51,104 nt of DNA from an uncultured Chitinophagaceae bacterium (lineage in GTDB: Bacteria > Bacteroidota > Bacteroidia > Chitinophagales > Chitinophagaceae), in NCBI GenBank assembly GCA_937873715.1, contig CALMYJ010000017.1, forward strand, positions 1-51,104, read 5' to 3'. Positions 36,775 to 45,530 of the stretch are shown here, piece by piece. The first letter of the stretch is position 1; every line of letters starts with the position of its first letter. The position numbers and the translations under genes are program-made. The notes below the pieces were generated by a model. The model was not told the origin of the DNA and ran no database searches. It saw only the letters and a list, made by a program, of their open reading frames with translations.

Positions 36775-39513
36775 ATGTTGAAGTATTTGTATTTGTCCGT
36801 ACTAATCTGTGCATTTTCATTTTCATACGGCCAGGTTAGCATCACTGCTACCGGAACCGGCAACGCTTACACCGAAAATTTTAATAGCCTCGCTGCTACC
36901 GGAACTGCTAATAGCAGTATGCCTGCCGGCTGGGCTTTTAGCGAAGCTGGTGCCAACGCCAATAGTACCTATGCTGCCGATGCCGGCGGCTCCAATGCCG
37001 GTAATACCTATAGCTATGGAACTAATCCATCTACCGAAAGGGCATTGGGGTGCCTGAGGTCGGGCAATTTGTGGTCGGTATTTGGGGTGCACTTTATCAA
37101 TAACACAGGAGCGCCCATCACCTCTATTGCAGTTACCTACAGGGGCGAACTGTGGCGGCTTGGTGCGTTAAACCGGCAGGACACCCTCAACTTTCAATAC
37201 AGCCTGAGTGCAACAACCCTTACTGATGGTACCTGGATTGATGAAGATGCACTCGACTTTAGCACACCTGCCGTAACGGGCAGTACAGGTGGGAAGGATG
37301 GTAATGCGGCTGTCAATAATCAAACTATAACTTATACCATTAATGGCATCTTTGTACCCGAAGGCGGCAGCTTGTGGCTACGCTGGGTTGATGCTGATAT
37401 TACCGGTGCGGAAGACGGACTGGCTGTAGATGATGTGCAAATTGTTTTTAGTGGCAGCACCCTGGATATCTGTTCTGCACCAACTGCACAACCAACCGGG
37501 CTGGTACTTACGCCAGGCTCCCGTACTATTACAGGCAGTTTCAACGCAGCTATACCGCCAGCAGATGAGTACCTCGTGGTACGCAGTACCTCGGCTACTC
37601 TATCGCAAACCCCCGTTAACACCACTACCTATACCCCGGGGCAGGCTTTAGGTAATGGCGTAGTGGTATCGTTCAGCTCATCATCCACTTTTACCGATGA
37701 GGGGCTCAACCCATTAACACAATATTATTATTTCATTTTTTCGGCTCATACCGAAAACTGTATTGGCGGGCCGGTGTATTTTACCACTGCACCACTATCA
37801 GCATCTGCCACCACGCTGGCTTTACCGGTATGTACCATCCCTGCATCAGGTGCTACCAGCCTTGTACTTACACCGTCTAACAAAAGTATATCCGGCCAGT
37901 TTACCGGCACTGCATCTGCCAACCGGTACCTGGTGGTAATGAGTACCAGTGCCACACTTGGCGTTACTCCTGTAAATGGTACTACTTATACTATTGGCCA
38001 GGCCTTGGGTAGCGGCATTGTGGTGGCTTATGGCAATAGTGTACAATTTATAGCCACAGGCTTAACAACAGCTACACCCTATTACTTTTTTGTATTTGCA
38101 GCCAATGGCGATTGCAATGGCGAGCCTTTTTATAACACAGCAGCCCTTACAGGTGTGGTATCTACCACCAACAGTACAACGGGAGTGCCCCCGGGATATT
38201 ATGATGCTGCTAATAATTTAACTTGTGCTGCCTTAAAAACAGCGTTGAAGGATATTATTACCGCCAACAGTATTCAACTCAATTATAACCCTGATACCTG
38301 GAATGCTTTTACTACAACTGATTTGCATCGCAATGATGCCAATACCGCTGATGTGATTTGGGATATTTACAGCGATAATCCCAATGGGCCGGAAGCATAC
38401 TATTTTGATTTTGGCACACAGCAATGTGGCAACTATGCCAAAGAAGGCGACTGTTACAACAGGGAGCATAGTTTTCCCCAGGAGTGGTTTGGCAGTAAAC
38501 AATACCCCATGTACTCCGATTTGCACCATGTATTTCCAACCGATGGATGGGTAAATGGCCTGCACGCCAGCAATCCTTATGGCGAAGTGAGTAATCCTAT
38601 TGTTACCACTAGTAATGGCAGCAAGTCGGGCTTAAACACTTACGGTTGCTATAGCGGTATTGTGTTTGAACCCATTGATGCCTACAAGGGTGATGTTGCC
38701 CGTGCACAACTTTATATCATTACCCGGTACGAAGATTCGATGATTAAATGGCGCAGCAATGGAGATGCGGATAAAGTTCTGAACGGTACACTATACCCTT
38801 CGCTCGACGATTGGTATATACAATTGCTGCTGAAGTGGAATAAAATAGACCCCGTAAGCCAGAAAGAAATTGACCGGAATAATGCTATTTATGCCCTGCA
38901 AAATAACCGCAACCCATTTGTTGACAATCCTGATTATGCCGACTCAATTTTTAAATGTGTAAACCTGCAATGTGTGGTGCCGGTAGTGCTTACCAGTTTT
39001 TCAGCAAAGCTGCAGCACAAAACGGTGGAACTGCAATGGCAGGTAAACCGGGAAATTAACTTTAGCCGTTACGAAGTGCAGCAGAGTACGGATGGCCGAA
39101 ATTTTTATACAATAGGAACGGTACGGGGCCTGCAACAGCAGAACTATAGCTTTACCGATAATCATACAGGAGCAAGCAGCATCTATTTTTACCGCCTGAA
39201 AATGGTGGATATCGACGGGCAGTTTGCTTACAGTAAAGTAGCTACTGTGCGGCTGCATACAAATAATACTGATATCATCCTGTATCCCAACCCCGCTACC
39301 AACACTGTTTTTATTGAGTTGAAAAACGGCTTTACACAAAGCGGTACTTTACAGGTTATTGATGTTGCCGGAAGAACAATGCTGCAACAAAATATCAATG
39401 CAGGACAAAATAAAATCCAGGCAGATGTACACCGCCTGCCTGCCGGCAGGTACTTTGCAGTGATACGCAGCAGCAACAGTACGGTTCATCAGCCCCTGGT
39501 TCTGGTAAAATAA
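36775..39513 (+). CDS. T9SS-secreted endonuclease I family protein
   Basis: A 912-residue secreted nuclease. Order of parts: signal peptide (MLKYLYLSVLICAFSFSYGQ); beta-sandwich domain at about 20-235, ending AVDDVQIVF; two fibronectin-like repeats at about 245-345 and 355-465 (GLVLTPGSRTITGSF and SLVLTPSNKSISGQF); endonuclease I domain at about 475-720 with CYNREHSFPQEWFG and SDLHHVFPTDGWVN, the metal and catalytic His region; a linker with VVLTSFSAKLQHKTVELQW; and a T9SS type-A sorting domain at the C-terminus (LYPNPATNTVFIEL, IDVAGRTMLQ, LPAGRYFAVI). It should be exported through the outer membrane and degrade DNA or RNA outside the cell. The N-terminal domain resembles the C-terminus of the lipoprotein at 3681-5867. 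Confidence 0.93.
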   Translation: MLKYLYLSVLICAFSFSYGQVSITATGTGNAYTENFNSLAATGTANSSMPAGWAFSEAGANANSTYAADAGGSNAGNTYSYGTNPSTERALGCLRSGNLWSVFGVHFINNTGAPITSIAVTYRGELWRLGALNRQDTLNFQYSLSATTLTDGTWIDEDALDFSTPAVTGSTGGKDGNAAVNNQTITYTINGIFVPEGGSLWLRWVDADITGAEDGLAVDDVQIVFSGSTLDICSAPTAQPTGLVLTPGSRTITGSFNAAIPPADEYLVVRSTSATLSQTPVNTTTYTPGQALGNGVVVSFSSSSTFTDEGLNPLTQYYYFIFSAHTENCIGGPVYFTTAPLSASATTLALPVCTIPASGATSLVLTPSNKSISGQFTGTASANRYLVVMSTSATLGVTPVNGTTYTIGQALGSGIVVAYGNSVQFIATGLTTATPYYFFVFAANGDCNGEPFYNTAALTGVVSTTNSTTGVPPGYYDAANNLTCAALKTALKDIITANSIQLNYNPDTWNAFTTTDLHRNDANTADVIWDIYSDNPNGPEAYYFDFGTQQCGNYAKEGDCYNREHSFPQEWFGSKQYPMYSDLHHVFPTDGWVNGLHASNPYGEVSNPIVTTSNGSKSGLNTYGCYSGIVFEPIDAYKGDVARAQLYIITRYEDSMIKWRSNGDADKVLNGTLYPSLDDWYIQLLLKWNKIDPVSQKEIDRNNAIYALQNNRNPFVDNPDYADSIFKCVNLQCVVPVVLTSFSAKLQHKTVELQWQVNREINFSRYEVQQSTDGRNFYTIGTVRGLQQQNYSFTDNHTGASSIYFYRLKMVDIDGQFAYSKVATVRLHTNNTDIILYPNPATNTVFIELKNGFTQSGTLQVIDVAGRTMLQQNINAGQNKIQADVHRLPAGRYFAVIRSSNSTVHQPLVLVK

Positions 39514-39528
39514 AACTGCTAATTAGAG

Positions 39529-39571
39529 GTATACCTTTTGCACCGGCAATTTGCTGCTGCAAAAGGTATAC
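39529..39571. terminator. Perfect 14-bp hairpin after the T9SS nuclease gene
   Basis: GTATACCTTTTGCA (39529-39542) pairs fully with TGCAAAAGGTATAC (39558-39571) around a 15-base loop. It lies 15 bases after the stop. There is no T run, so it may act as an mRNA 3'-end stabiliser rather than a true intrinsic terminator. Confidence 0.5.
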
Positions 39572-39632
39572 TGCTGTAAGGGAGTTGTATAAACTTATTC
39601 CGGATGTAGATAGGAGCAATTTTTTTCGACCC

Positions 39633-39640
39633 TATATTTG
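39633..39640 (+). promoter_or_regulatory. -7 element (TATATTTG) of the small membrane protein gene
   Basis: An exact TAnnTTTG match, 20 bases before the ATG at 39661. It supports that start rather than the internal ATG at 39706. Confidence 0.5.
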
Positions 39641-39660
39641 CCCTTTTAAACCAGCATTAC

Positions 39661-40059
39661 ATGAATAATACCCAAAAATACACTATACCACTGCAGTACC
39701 GCAGGATGGAAAACCTGCATATCGTTTTCTGGCTGATTAAGGATATAAGCTGGTGCCTGTTTTGGAAGCCGCTGGCTATTGCCATGATTTTTCCAACGCT
39801 CATTATTGCAATTGTAATTGCCATCCGTACCCGGAAAATGGTAAGCGAACTATGTCACAACCTGGCTATTATTTTTTGGATAAGCGCCAACTCTTACTGG
39901 ATGCTTGCCGAATTTTGGGAGATTGATACCATTGTAATTTCAGGCTGGTTTACCTTTAAGCACCTTGCAGTAATACCCTTTGGTATTGGCATACTTATAT
40001 TGGCTTATTATTATGCCTGGTGGCGGCCAAGGCATCAATCGCTGGCAGAAACCATGTAG
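39661..40059 (+). CDS. Conserved membrane protein of unknown function
   Basis: 132 residues with four likely transmembrane segments: about 21-35 (IVFWLIKDISWCLFW), 38-55 (LAIAMIFPTLIIAIVIAI), 66-82 (NLAIIFWISANSYWMLA) and 100-122. Tryptophan is frequent. I do not recognise a functional family, though similar short proteins starting MENLHI occur widely in Bacteroidota. An alternative start is the ATG at 39706 (MENLHIVFWLIKDI). It ends 2 bases before the end of the convergent dapB gene. Confidence 0.75.
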   Translation: MNNTQKYTIPLQYRRMENLHIVFWLIKDISWCLFWKPLAIAMIFPTLIIAIVIAIRTRKMVSELCHNLAIIFWISANSYWMLAEFWEIDTIVISGWFTFKHLAVIPFGIGILILAYYYAWWRPRHQSLAETM

Positions 40060-40061
40060 GG

Positions 40062-40778
40062 TTAAAAGCCCAGTACATCTTTCATGCTGTATATACCTTT
40101 TTTATCTTTCAAAAATTCGGCAGCAAGTACAGCACCGGTGGCAAAGCCCTGGCGATTATGTGCTGTATGCGTAATTTCTATATCATCAATTGCAGAGGAG
40201 TACCTGATGCTGTGTGTGCCGGGGGCAGGGTCTATCCGCTTACTGATGATGGCTACATCCCCGGGCTTAATATCGGTATGATTTACCCATTGTTTTTTTC
40301 GGCCGAGGGTTTCAATAATCTGTTCGGCAAGGGTGATGGCGGTGCCACTGGGGGCATCTTTTTTTTCGGTGTGGTGTATTTCCTCCATGCTCACATCGTA
40401 TTCTTTGTAAGGCTGCATCAGTTGAGCCAGTTTTTTGTTGAGCTCAAAAAAAATATTTACGCCTACACTGTAGTTACTGGCATATACCAGGGCACCTTTG
40501 TGTTTTTCACATTCCATTTTAACCTTCTCCCATTGTGCCAGCCAGCCCGTACTGCCGCATACCACCGGCACGCCGCTTTGCAGGCAGGTGAGCAAATTTT
40601 GTACGGCACTGTGCGGACTGGTAAATTCAATAGCCACATCACATTGCTGCAGGTTAGCTGTTGTAAAATCCTGCTGGTTGCTAATATCAATTTTAAGCGG
40701 CACGGTGTGTCCCCGTTCTATTGCAATGGCTTCAATGGCTTTACCCATTTTGCCGTACCCGATTAATGCTATTTTCAT
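40062..40778 (-). CDS. dapB: 4-hydroxy-tetrahydrodipicolinate reductase
   Basis: Reduces the dipicolinate intermediate in lysine and diaminopimelate synthesis. 238 residues. The N-terminal MKIALIGYGKMGKAIE is the nucleotide-binding site; further on are VVCGSTGW, ASNYSVGVNIFFELNKK, EIHHTEKKDAPSGTAITL with the catalytic His and Lys, and the C-terminal GIYSMKDVLGF. The start at 40778 is the normal N-terminus; the longer frame runs into the upstream repeats. It is last in the parA-parB-DUF5683-dapB group, separated from DUF5683 by about 155 bases of tandem repeats. Confidence 0.97.
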   Translation of the reverse strand: MKIALIGYGKMGKAIEAIAIERGHTVPLKIDISNQQDFTTANLQQCDVAIEFTSPHSAVQNLLTCLQSGVPVVCGSTGWLAQWEKVKMECEKHKGALVYASNYSVGVNIFFELNKKLAQLMQPYKEYDVSMEEIHHTEKKDAPSGTAITLAEQIIETLGRKKQWVNHTDIKPGDVAIISKRIDPAPGTHSIRYSSAIDDIEITHTAHNRQGFATGAVLAAEFLKDKKGIYSMKDVLGF

Positions 40779-40804
40779 GTTTATCTTTTTTTTGTTTGTG
40801 AGGT

Positions 40805-40848
40805 GGTTGCTGGATACTGGATACTGGTTGCTGGATACTGGTTGCTGG
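40805..40848. repeat. Tandem repeat, unit GGTTGCTGGATACT
   Basis: Units at 40805-40818, a half unit GGATACT at 40819-40825, a full unit at 40826-40839 and a partial unit to 40848. The period is 14 bases with a 7-base slip. It lies between dapB and the DUF5683 gene. Confidence 0.8.
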
Positions 40849-40861
40849 CACCTTGTATCCC

Positions 40862-40917
40862 AAGCCATTTACCATAAGCCATCCACCATAACCCATTTAC
40901 CATGAGCCATCCACCCT
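40862..40917. repeat. Tandem repeat, 14-bp unit AAGCCATYYACCAT, four copies
   Basis: Copies at 40862-40875, 40876-40889, 40890-40903 and 40904-40917 alternate between ...CATTTACCAT and ...CATCCACCAT, so the true period may be 28. It has the same 14-base register as the array at 40805-40848. Confidence 0.85.
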
Positions 40918-40932
40918 GTCCCCATCCATTTT

Positions 40933-41520
40933 CTATTTTGCTTTTTTGCCCAGGTCAAGTACAAGGCTAATACCATGTGTATTGGCCAGCGGACTAAAGC
41001 CTGGTTTTATTTTAATACTCAGTTCGTCTGATACATCAAAGGCTTTTAAGTGGGCATCTACCGTGGCATCTACTACATTCAGTCCCCAAAAAAGTATGAA
41101 GAATAATACTGAATAGTCAATGTTTTGGCGGTAGCTATCCCGGTAGCTTTTAATAGCGCCTGCCGAAAGATTTACAAATCTTGGGTCGATAAGGATATCT
41201 GTGGCAGGGTCGTTATCCATTTTATAAACATACGCCTGCTTTAATGCTTTATAGGTATTAATATTGTAAAAGAAAACACCGGCTGTAGTGCCCAGTGCGC
41301 CGTATACTAATGGCAGCTTCCAGTATTTTTTATTATAAATCTGTCCCCAGCCGGGAATAATGGCGGAGCGGATGGTGGCTTTACGGGGGTCGAACTGTTT
41401 TTTTGCCGCCAGCACGGTATTATCGGCCGGGTTATGTATAGTGCTGTCGTTTCCTTTTTGTGCAACAACGGAGCCGCACAGCATGGTACATATAAAAAAT
41501 ATCAGCAGTAACCGGTGCAT
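40933..41520 (-). CDS. DUF5683 domain protein
   Basis: 195 residues. Signal peptide (MHRLLLIFFICTMLCGSVVA), then the DUF5683 pattern: RSAIIPGWGQIYNKKYWKLP (about residue 52), a hydrophobic LVYGALGTTAGVFFYNI segment and DYSVLFFILFWGLNVVDATV with a second hydrophobic helix, ending SLVLDLGKKAK. The family is a membrane-associated protein of unknown role. Its ATG overlaps the parB stop by one base (TGATG), which implies translational coupling. Confidence 0.88.
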   Translation of the reverse strand: MHRLLLIFFICTMLCGSVVAQKGNDSTIHNPADNTVLAAKKQFDPRKATIRSAIIPGWGQIYNKKYWKLPLVYGALGTTAGVFFYNINTYKALKQAYVYKMDNDPATDILIDPRFVNLSAGAIKSYRDSYRQNIDYSVLFFILFWGLNVVDATVDAHLKAFDVSDELSIKIKPGFSPLANTHGISLVLDLGKKAK

Positions 41521-42431
41521 CAGCTTACACGAAGGTTAAGTTTATCTAAAAGGCTGTTCAGTTCTTCTAATGAATAGTATTCAAATGTTATTGAGCCGTT
41601 ACCCTTTTTACCATGTACTAATTTTACCTTAGTGCTGTATTGCGAAGCAAGGTTGTCTTCAATTTTTTTATATGCAGCCGGAAGCTCGGCTTTGGCTTTG
41701 GCACTTGCAGAGGCCGGGGTATAAATTTTACGTACCAGTTCTTCTGTTTGCCGCACCGATAAACCTTTGTTTTTTATTTCTGAAAAAATAAAGAGTTGTT
41801 TATCTACCACATCTACATTAATAATAGCCCTTGCATGCGCCATGCTGATAGTGCCGTTGCGTACGGCTACCTGTATATCGGGCGGCAGCTTCAACAGGCG
41901 GATATAGTTGGCAACGGTAGAGCGTTCCTTACCCATACGTTCGGCCACCTGTTCCTGGGTATATTCCAGTTCATCCATGAGGCGCTTATAGCTTAAGGCT
42001 ATTTCAATCGCATTAAGATTTTCACGCTGCAGGTTTTCCAGCAGGGCCAGTTCAAGCAGTTCGGCATCATTGGCCTGGCGCTGGTATACCGGTACATCTT
42101 TCAGCCCGGCAATTTTGGCTGCCCTGAATCTTCTTTCGCCTGCAATAAGCCTGTACCTTCCATCGGGCATACGGCTTACCGTTAGCGGCTGAATAATGTC
42201 GTGTATTTTTATTGAAGTGGCCAGTTCGTTCAGGGCAGCTTCGTCAAAATCACGGCGGGGTTGCTTGGGGTTTACCTCTATCTGGCCGAGTGGTATGCGG
42301 CTGATGGATACGGTTTTTTCCACCACGTCGTTTTTTAAATTACCGGTAGTAGATTTCAGGTCGGTATCTATATTTTGCAGCAGGCTGCGAATGCCTTTTC
42401 CTAATGCGTCTTTTTTATTGGGGGTTGTCAT
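41520..42431 (-). CDS. parB: Chromosome-partitioning protein ParB
   Basis: 303 residues. It binds parS sites and forms the partition complex with ParA. The N-terminus (MTTPNKKDALGKGIRSLL) is typical. The ParB/Sulfiredoxin CTPase domain shows IPLGQIEVNPKQPRRDF (about 55), RYRLIAGERRFRAAKIAG (about 105) and LLENLQRENLNAIEIA. The HTH is YTQEQVAERMGKERSTVANY (about 170). A C-terminal dimerisation region follows. The start at 42431 was preferred to 42461, which adds ten unrelated residues. It overlaps DUF5683 at the stop. Confidence 0.96.
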   Translation of the reverse strand: MTTPNKKDALGKGIRSLLQNIDTDLKSTTGNLKNDVVEKTVSISRIPLGQIEVNPKQPRRDFDEAALNELATSIKIHDIIQPLTVSRMPDGRYRLIAGERRFRAAKIAGLKDVPVYQRQANDAELLELALLENLQRENLNAIEIALSYKRLMDELEYTQEQVAERMGKERSTVANYIRLLKLPPDIQVAVRNGTISMAHARAIINVDVVDKQLFIFSEIKNKGLSVRQTEELVRKIYTPASASAKAKAELPAAYKKIEDNLASQYSTKVKLVHGKKGNGSITFEYYSLEELNSLLDKLNLRVS

Positions 42432-42498
42432 AAAGCAAATTTCAAAATTTGTACATGGCAAAACGGGAATTGTATTTCAATCCGGCACAGGTTCAACC

Positions 42499-43299
42499 TT
42501 ATTGTATTATCCTGTCTTCCTGTTTTATTTTGGTAAGGTTGTTTTTCTGTAAAATTTCTTTGGCAAGGTTCAGGTAGTTTACAGCGCCCTTACTGTCGGA
42601 GTCGTATAATATTACCGGTTTACCAACACTTGGCGCTTCGCTCAACTTGGTGTTGCGGTGTATAATACTGTTAAATACCATATCTTCAAAATGTCTTCTT
42701 ACCTCGGCTACCACCTGGTTGCATAGCCTCAGGCGGCCATCGTACATCGTCATTAATATGCCTTCAATTTTAAGGGCAGGGTTGAGGCGGTTTTGTACAA
42801 TTTTAATGGTGTTCAGTAGTTTGCCCAGGCCTTCCAAAGCAAAAAACTCGGTTTGTACGGGTATTACCACGCTATCGGCAGCCACCAGTGCATTTACGGT
42901 AATTAGCCCGAGCGATGGGGAGCAGTCGATTACTATAAAATCGTAATTATCCTGTATGGGTTCAAGAATTTTTTTTAGCACTCCTTCCCGGTTGGGATAA
43001 TTAATCATTTCAATTTCGGCACCCACCAAATCGATATGAGAGGGTATAAGGTCAAGGTTGGGGATATCTGTTTTTAGCAACACATCTTTGGCAGTGGCCT
43101 GGTTCACCATACAGTCGTACAGGCTTTGGGTTACATTATGCAGGTCGAAACCTACACCTGTGGTGCTGTTGGCCTGTGGGTCGGCATCAACCAGCAGGGT
43201 TTTAAACTCCAAAACTGCCAGGCTGGCCGCAAGATTTATGGCAGTGGTTGTTTTGCCCACGCCGCCTTTTTGGTTTGCAATTCCTGTTGTTAGTGCCAT
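42499..43299 (-). CDS. parA: Chromosome-partitioning ATPase ParA (Soj)
   Basis: 266 residues. A deviant Walker A motif ([20 protein letters not shown]) lies at the N-terminus, then [12 protein letters not shown] (about 42), [20 protein letters not shown] (about 120) and [15 protein letters not shown] near the C-terminus. The start [13 protein letters not shown] is the usual one; the longer frame to 43374 begins upstream of an exact promoter at 43346-43374. It is first in the parA-parB-DUF5683-dapB group, with parB starting 67 bases downstream. Confidence 0.97.
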   Translation of the reverse strand: MALTTGIANQKGGVGKTTTAINLAASLAVLEFKTLLVDADPQANSTTGVGFDLHNVTQSLYDCMVNQATAKDVLLKTDIPNLDLIPSHIDLVGAEIEMINYPNREGVLKKILEPIQDNYDFIVIDCSPSLGLITVNALVAADSVVIPVQTEFFALEGLGKLLNTIKIVQNRLNPALKIEGILMTMYDGRLRLCNQVVAEVRRHFEDMVFNSIIHRNTKLSEAPSVGKPVILYDSDSKGAVNYLNLAKEILQKNNLTKIKQEDRIIQ

Positions 43300-43345
43300 G
43301 TAATGCTGCTTCGCTTTTCTACCGAAATTTTTTAATGAAATGCCG

Positions 43346-43374
43346 CAAAGGTACTGATTGCAGGGCAGCCGCAA
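43346..43374 (-). promoter_or_regulatory. Promoter of the parA operon
   Basis: On the minus strand TTTG (TTG complement at 43372-43374), 18 bases, then TACCTTTG (43346-43353): an exact TTTG/TAnnTTTG pair, 46 bases before the parA ATG. The rest of 43375-43683 shows only a weak TATATTTC (43649-43656) before the reductase gene. Confidence 0.7.
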
Positions 43375-43683
43375 ATTTTAAATATCAACCTGCTGTAATT
43401 TGCAGGCTGCTGCTATATGCCCTTGTTGCAAAAATAGCTATTCGACCCCAAAAACCGGGATTACCGGCGTTAATGGCCATGCAGGTAATTGTACAACTGG
43501 TGATTGAATTTGGAACAGGTATTGAACCTTGACTGTAGAATATTGTTATGTTTTTTCGAATAAGGGAAATAAGATGCCGAAGCATGTTTTCTTTTGTTTT
43601 TATTGAACCCTGCGAAGTGATAAGGCTTAATTTTGAGTATTACCTATTTATATTTCCATTTCAATTTTTATTTTAAACGCTGC

Positions 43684-44187
43684 ATGTATACAATAATATC
43701 AGGCACCAACAGGCCCGGAAGCAATACCCTTAAAGTGGCTAAAGAATACCAGCGTATGCTGGCACAAAAAGGCATCGATGCCGGCCTCCTATCGCTGGAG
43801 GGCATTAACCTGCAGGAGCGTACAGCGGCACTGCAGGCACTGGAAAACGAACTGGTAGTGCCTGCCCAAAGGCTGATTTTTATTGTGCCGGAATATAACG
43901 GCAGTTTTCCGGGGGTTTTAAAAATGCTGTTAGACCTGGCCAAGCCTTACTCCCTGTGGTGGCACAAAAAGGCGCTGCTTACCGGTGTATCAACAGGCAG
44001 GGCTGGTAATATCCGGGGGATGGATCATCTTACGGGTATCCTCAATTTTTTAAAAATTACCGTACATCCCACACAGTTGCCCATTTCGGTGGTAGACAAA
44101 CTCATGGATGAAGAGGGGCGGTTTACCGATGCTGCCACTATTAAAGTGGTACAGCAGCAATTGGATGCCTTTATTGCCTGGGCCTAA
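43684..44187 (+). CDS. NADPH-dependent FMN reductase family protein
   Basis: 167 residues of the flavodoxin-like FMN_red family. The phosphate-binding loop is TIISGTNRPGSNTLKVAKEY at the N-terminus, followed by LIFIVPEYNGSFPGVLKMLLD (about residue 63), the flavin and NADPH region, and LTGVSTGRAGNIRG (about 100). Family members reduce flavins or quinones. The start MYTIISGTNRPG was chosen because the 17 residues before it in the longer frame are unrelated. Confidence 0.9.
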   Translation: MYTIISGTNRPGSNTLKVAKEYQRMLAQKGIDAGLLSLEGINLQERTAALQALENELVVPAQRLIFIVPEYNGSFPGVLKMLLDLAKPYSLWWHKKALLTGVSTGRAGNIRGMDHLTGILNFLKITVHPTQLPISVVDKLMDEEGRFTDAATIKVVQQQLDAFIAWA

Positions 44188-44260
44188 CGAAAACTTACCA
44201 GGGTTTTGCTTTGGCCATTTTGTTATAACTACCTTCAATACTTAAATTTTTACAACAAGT

Positions 44261-45511
44261 ATGCGTTCCCCTCTTGGCATTATTATTTTCATTACCATCA
44301 TGCTGCTGATGGATACCTATATTTTCCAGGCTATAAAAACGGTGAGTGCTACAGCAGCGCCACGCAGCAGGGCCATTATTTTTACCCTGTACTGGGTGGT
44401 GGCCGCATTAGCCATTATTGGCTTTTTAATTTTTGTACTAAGCAGTTATAATTTTTTTCCCCGCCTGGTGCGTACCTATCTTTTTGCAATTATAGTGGGG
44501 CTGTTTCTGGCAAAATTTGTAGTAATTATTTTTTTGCTGGTAGATGATTTGCGCAGGGTGCTGCAATGGTCGGCCGTAAAATTATTTTTTAATCAGCCAA
44601 CTGCCGGTGCCGTTGCACCAGGAGGTATAAGCCGCTCTATATTTTTAAGCTGGCTGGGTTTTGCAGCCGGAGGTACACTTTTTGGCAGTCTTTTGTATGG
44701 TTTTGGTAATAAGTATAAATATGATGTAAAAAAACTTCAGCTAAGTTTTGATAATCTGCCCAATGCTTTTAAAGGGTTGAAAATTTTGCACATCAGCGAT
44801 ATACACTCGGGTAGTTTTACCGACAAAAAAGCGGTGGAGCATGGCATTCAAAAAATACTGGAGCAGCAGGCGGATATTATTTTGTTTACAGGCGACCTGG
44901 TAAATGATATGGCTATTGAGATGGAGGAGTACAAGCATATTTTCAGCAGGTTGAAAGCACCGATGGGTGTATATTCAACCCTGGGCAACCATGATTATGG
45001 AGATTATAAAGCCTGGCCGATAAATGGTGTAAGCAAATCGCAAAACCTGGAAAACCTGAAACAGGTACATAGCGATATGGGCTGGCGCCTGCTGATGAAT
45101 GAACATGTAACTTTTGAAAAAGATGGCCAGCAAATAGCATTGCTTGGAATCGAAAACTGGGGCAACCGGGCTAATTTTCCTAAATATGGCCGGCTTGATG
45201 AGGCTTATGCCGGAGCAGAAAAATATCCTTTCAAGATTTTAATGAGCCACGACCCCAGCCACTGGGATGCCCAGGTAAAACCGGAATACCCGGATATTGA
45301 CCTTGTATTAAGCGGTCATACACACGGTATGCAATTTGGCGTGGAAACCCCCGGCTTTAAATGGAGCCCCGTACAATACATTTATAAACAATGGGCCGGC
45401 TTGTATGAAGATGGCAAACAAAAGTTGTATGTAAACCGTGGCTTCGGTTTTATTGGTTATCCCGGCAGGGTGGGTATCCTGCCCGAAATTACCTTGATAG
45501 AATTGCTGTAA
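44261..45511 (+). CDS. Membrane-anchored metallophosphoesterase
   Basis: 416 residues. Four or five N-terminal hydrophobic segments (to about residue 145) are followed by a calcineurin-like phosphoesterase domain with its metal ligands in order: ILHISDIHSGSF (about 175), ILFTGDLVND (about 208), STLGNHDYGDY (about 240), ILMSHDPSHW (about 328) and LVLSGHTHGMQFG (about 350). The layout is that of the YaeI-like group; the physiological substrate is unknown, with a phospholipid or lipid-A precursor being possible. It lies 73 bases after the FMN reductase gene and converges on the frameshifted lipoprotein gene. Confidence 0.9.
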   Translation: MRSPLGIIIFITIMLLMDTYIFQAIKTVSATAAPRSRAIIFTLYWVVAALAIIGFLIFVLSSYNFFPRLVRTYLFAIIVGLFLAKFVVIIFLLVDDLRRVLQWSAVKLFFNQPTAGAVAPGGISRSIFLSWLGFAAGGTLFGSLLYGFGNKYKYDVKKLQLSFDNLPNAFKGLKILHISDIHSGSFTDKKAVEHGIQKILEQQADIILFTGDLVNDMAIEMEEYKHIFSRLKAPMGVYSTLGNHDYGDYKAWPINGVSKSQNLENLKQVHSDMGWRLLMNEHVTFEKDGQQIALLGIENWGNRANFPKYGRLDEAYAGAEKYPFKILMSHDPSHWDAQVKPEYPDIDLVLSGHTHGMQFGVETPGFKWSPVQYIYKQWAGLYEDGKQKLYVNRGFGFIGYPGRVGILPEITLIELL

Positions 45512-45530
45512 TAATGTGATAGCGGCGGTG

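Noticed and set aside
40020..40766. Plus-strand frame of 248 codons opposite dapB
   Set aside because: dapB shows all catalytic motifs; this frame has an aromatic-rich composition without known motifs and no promoter.
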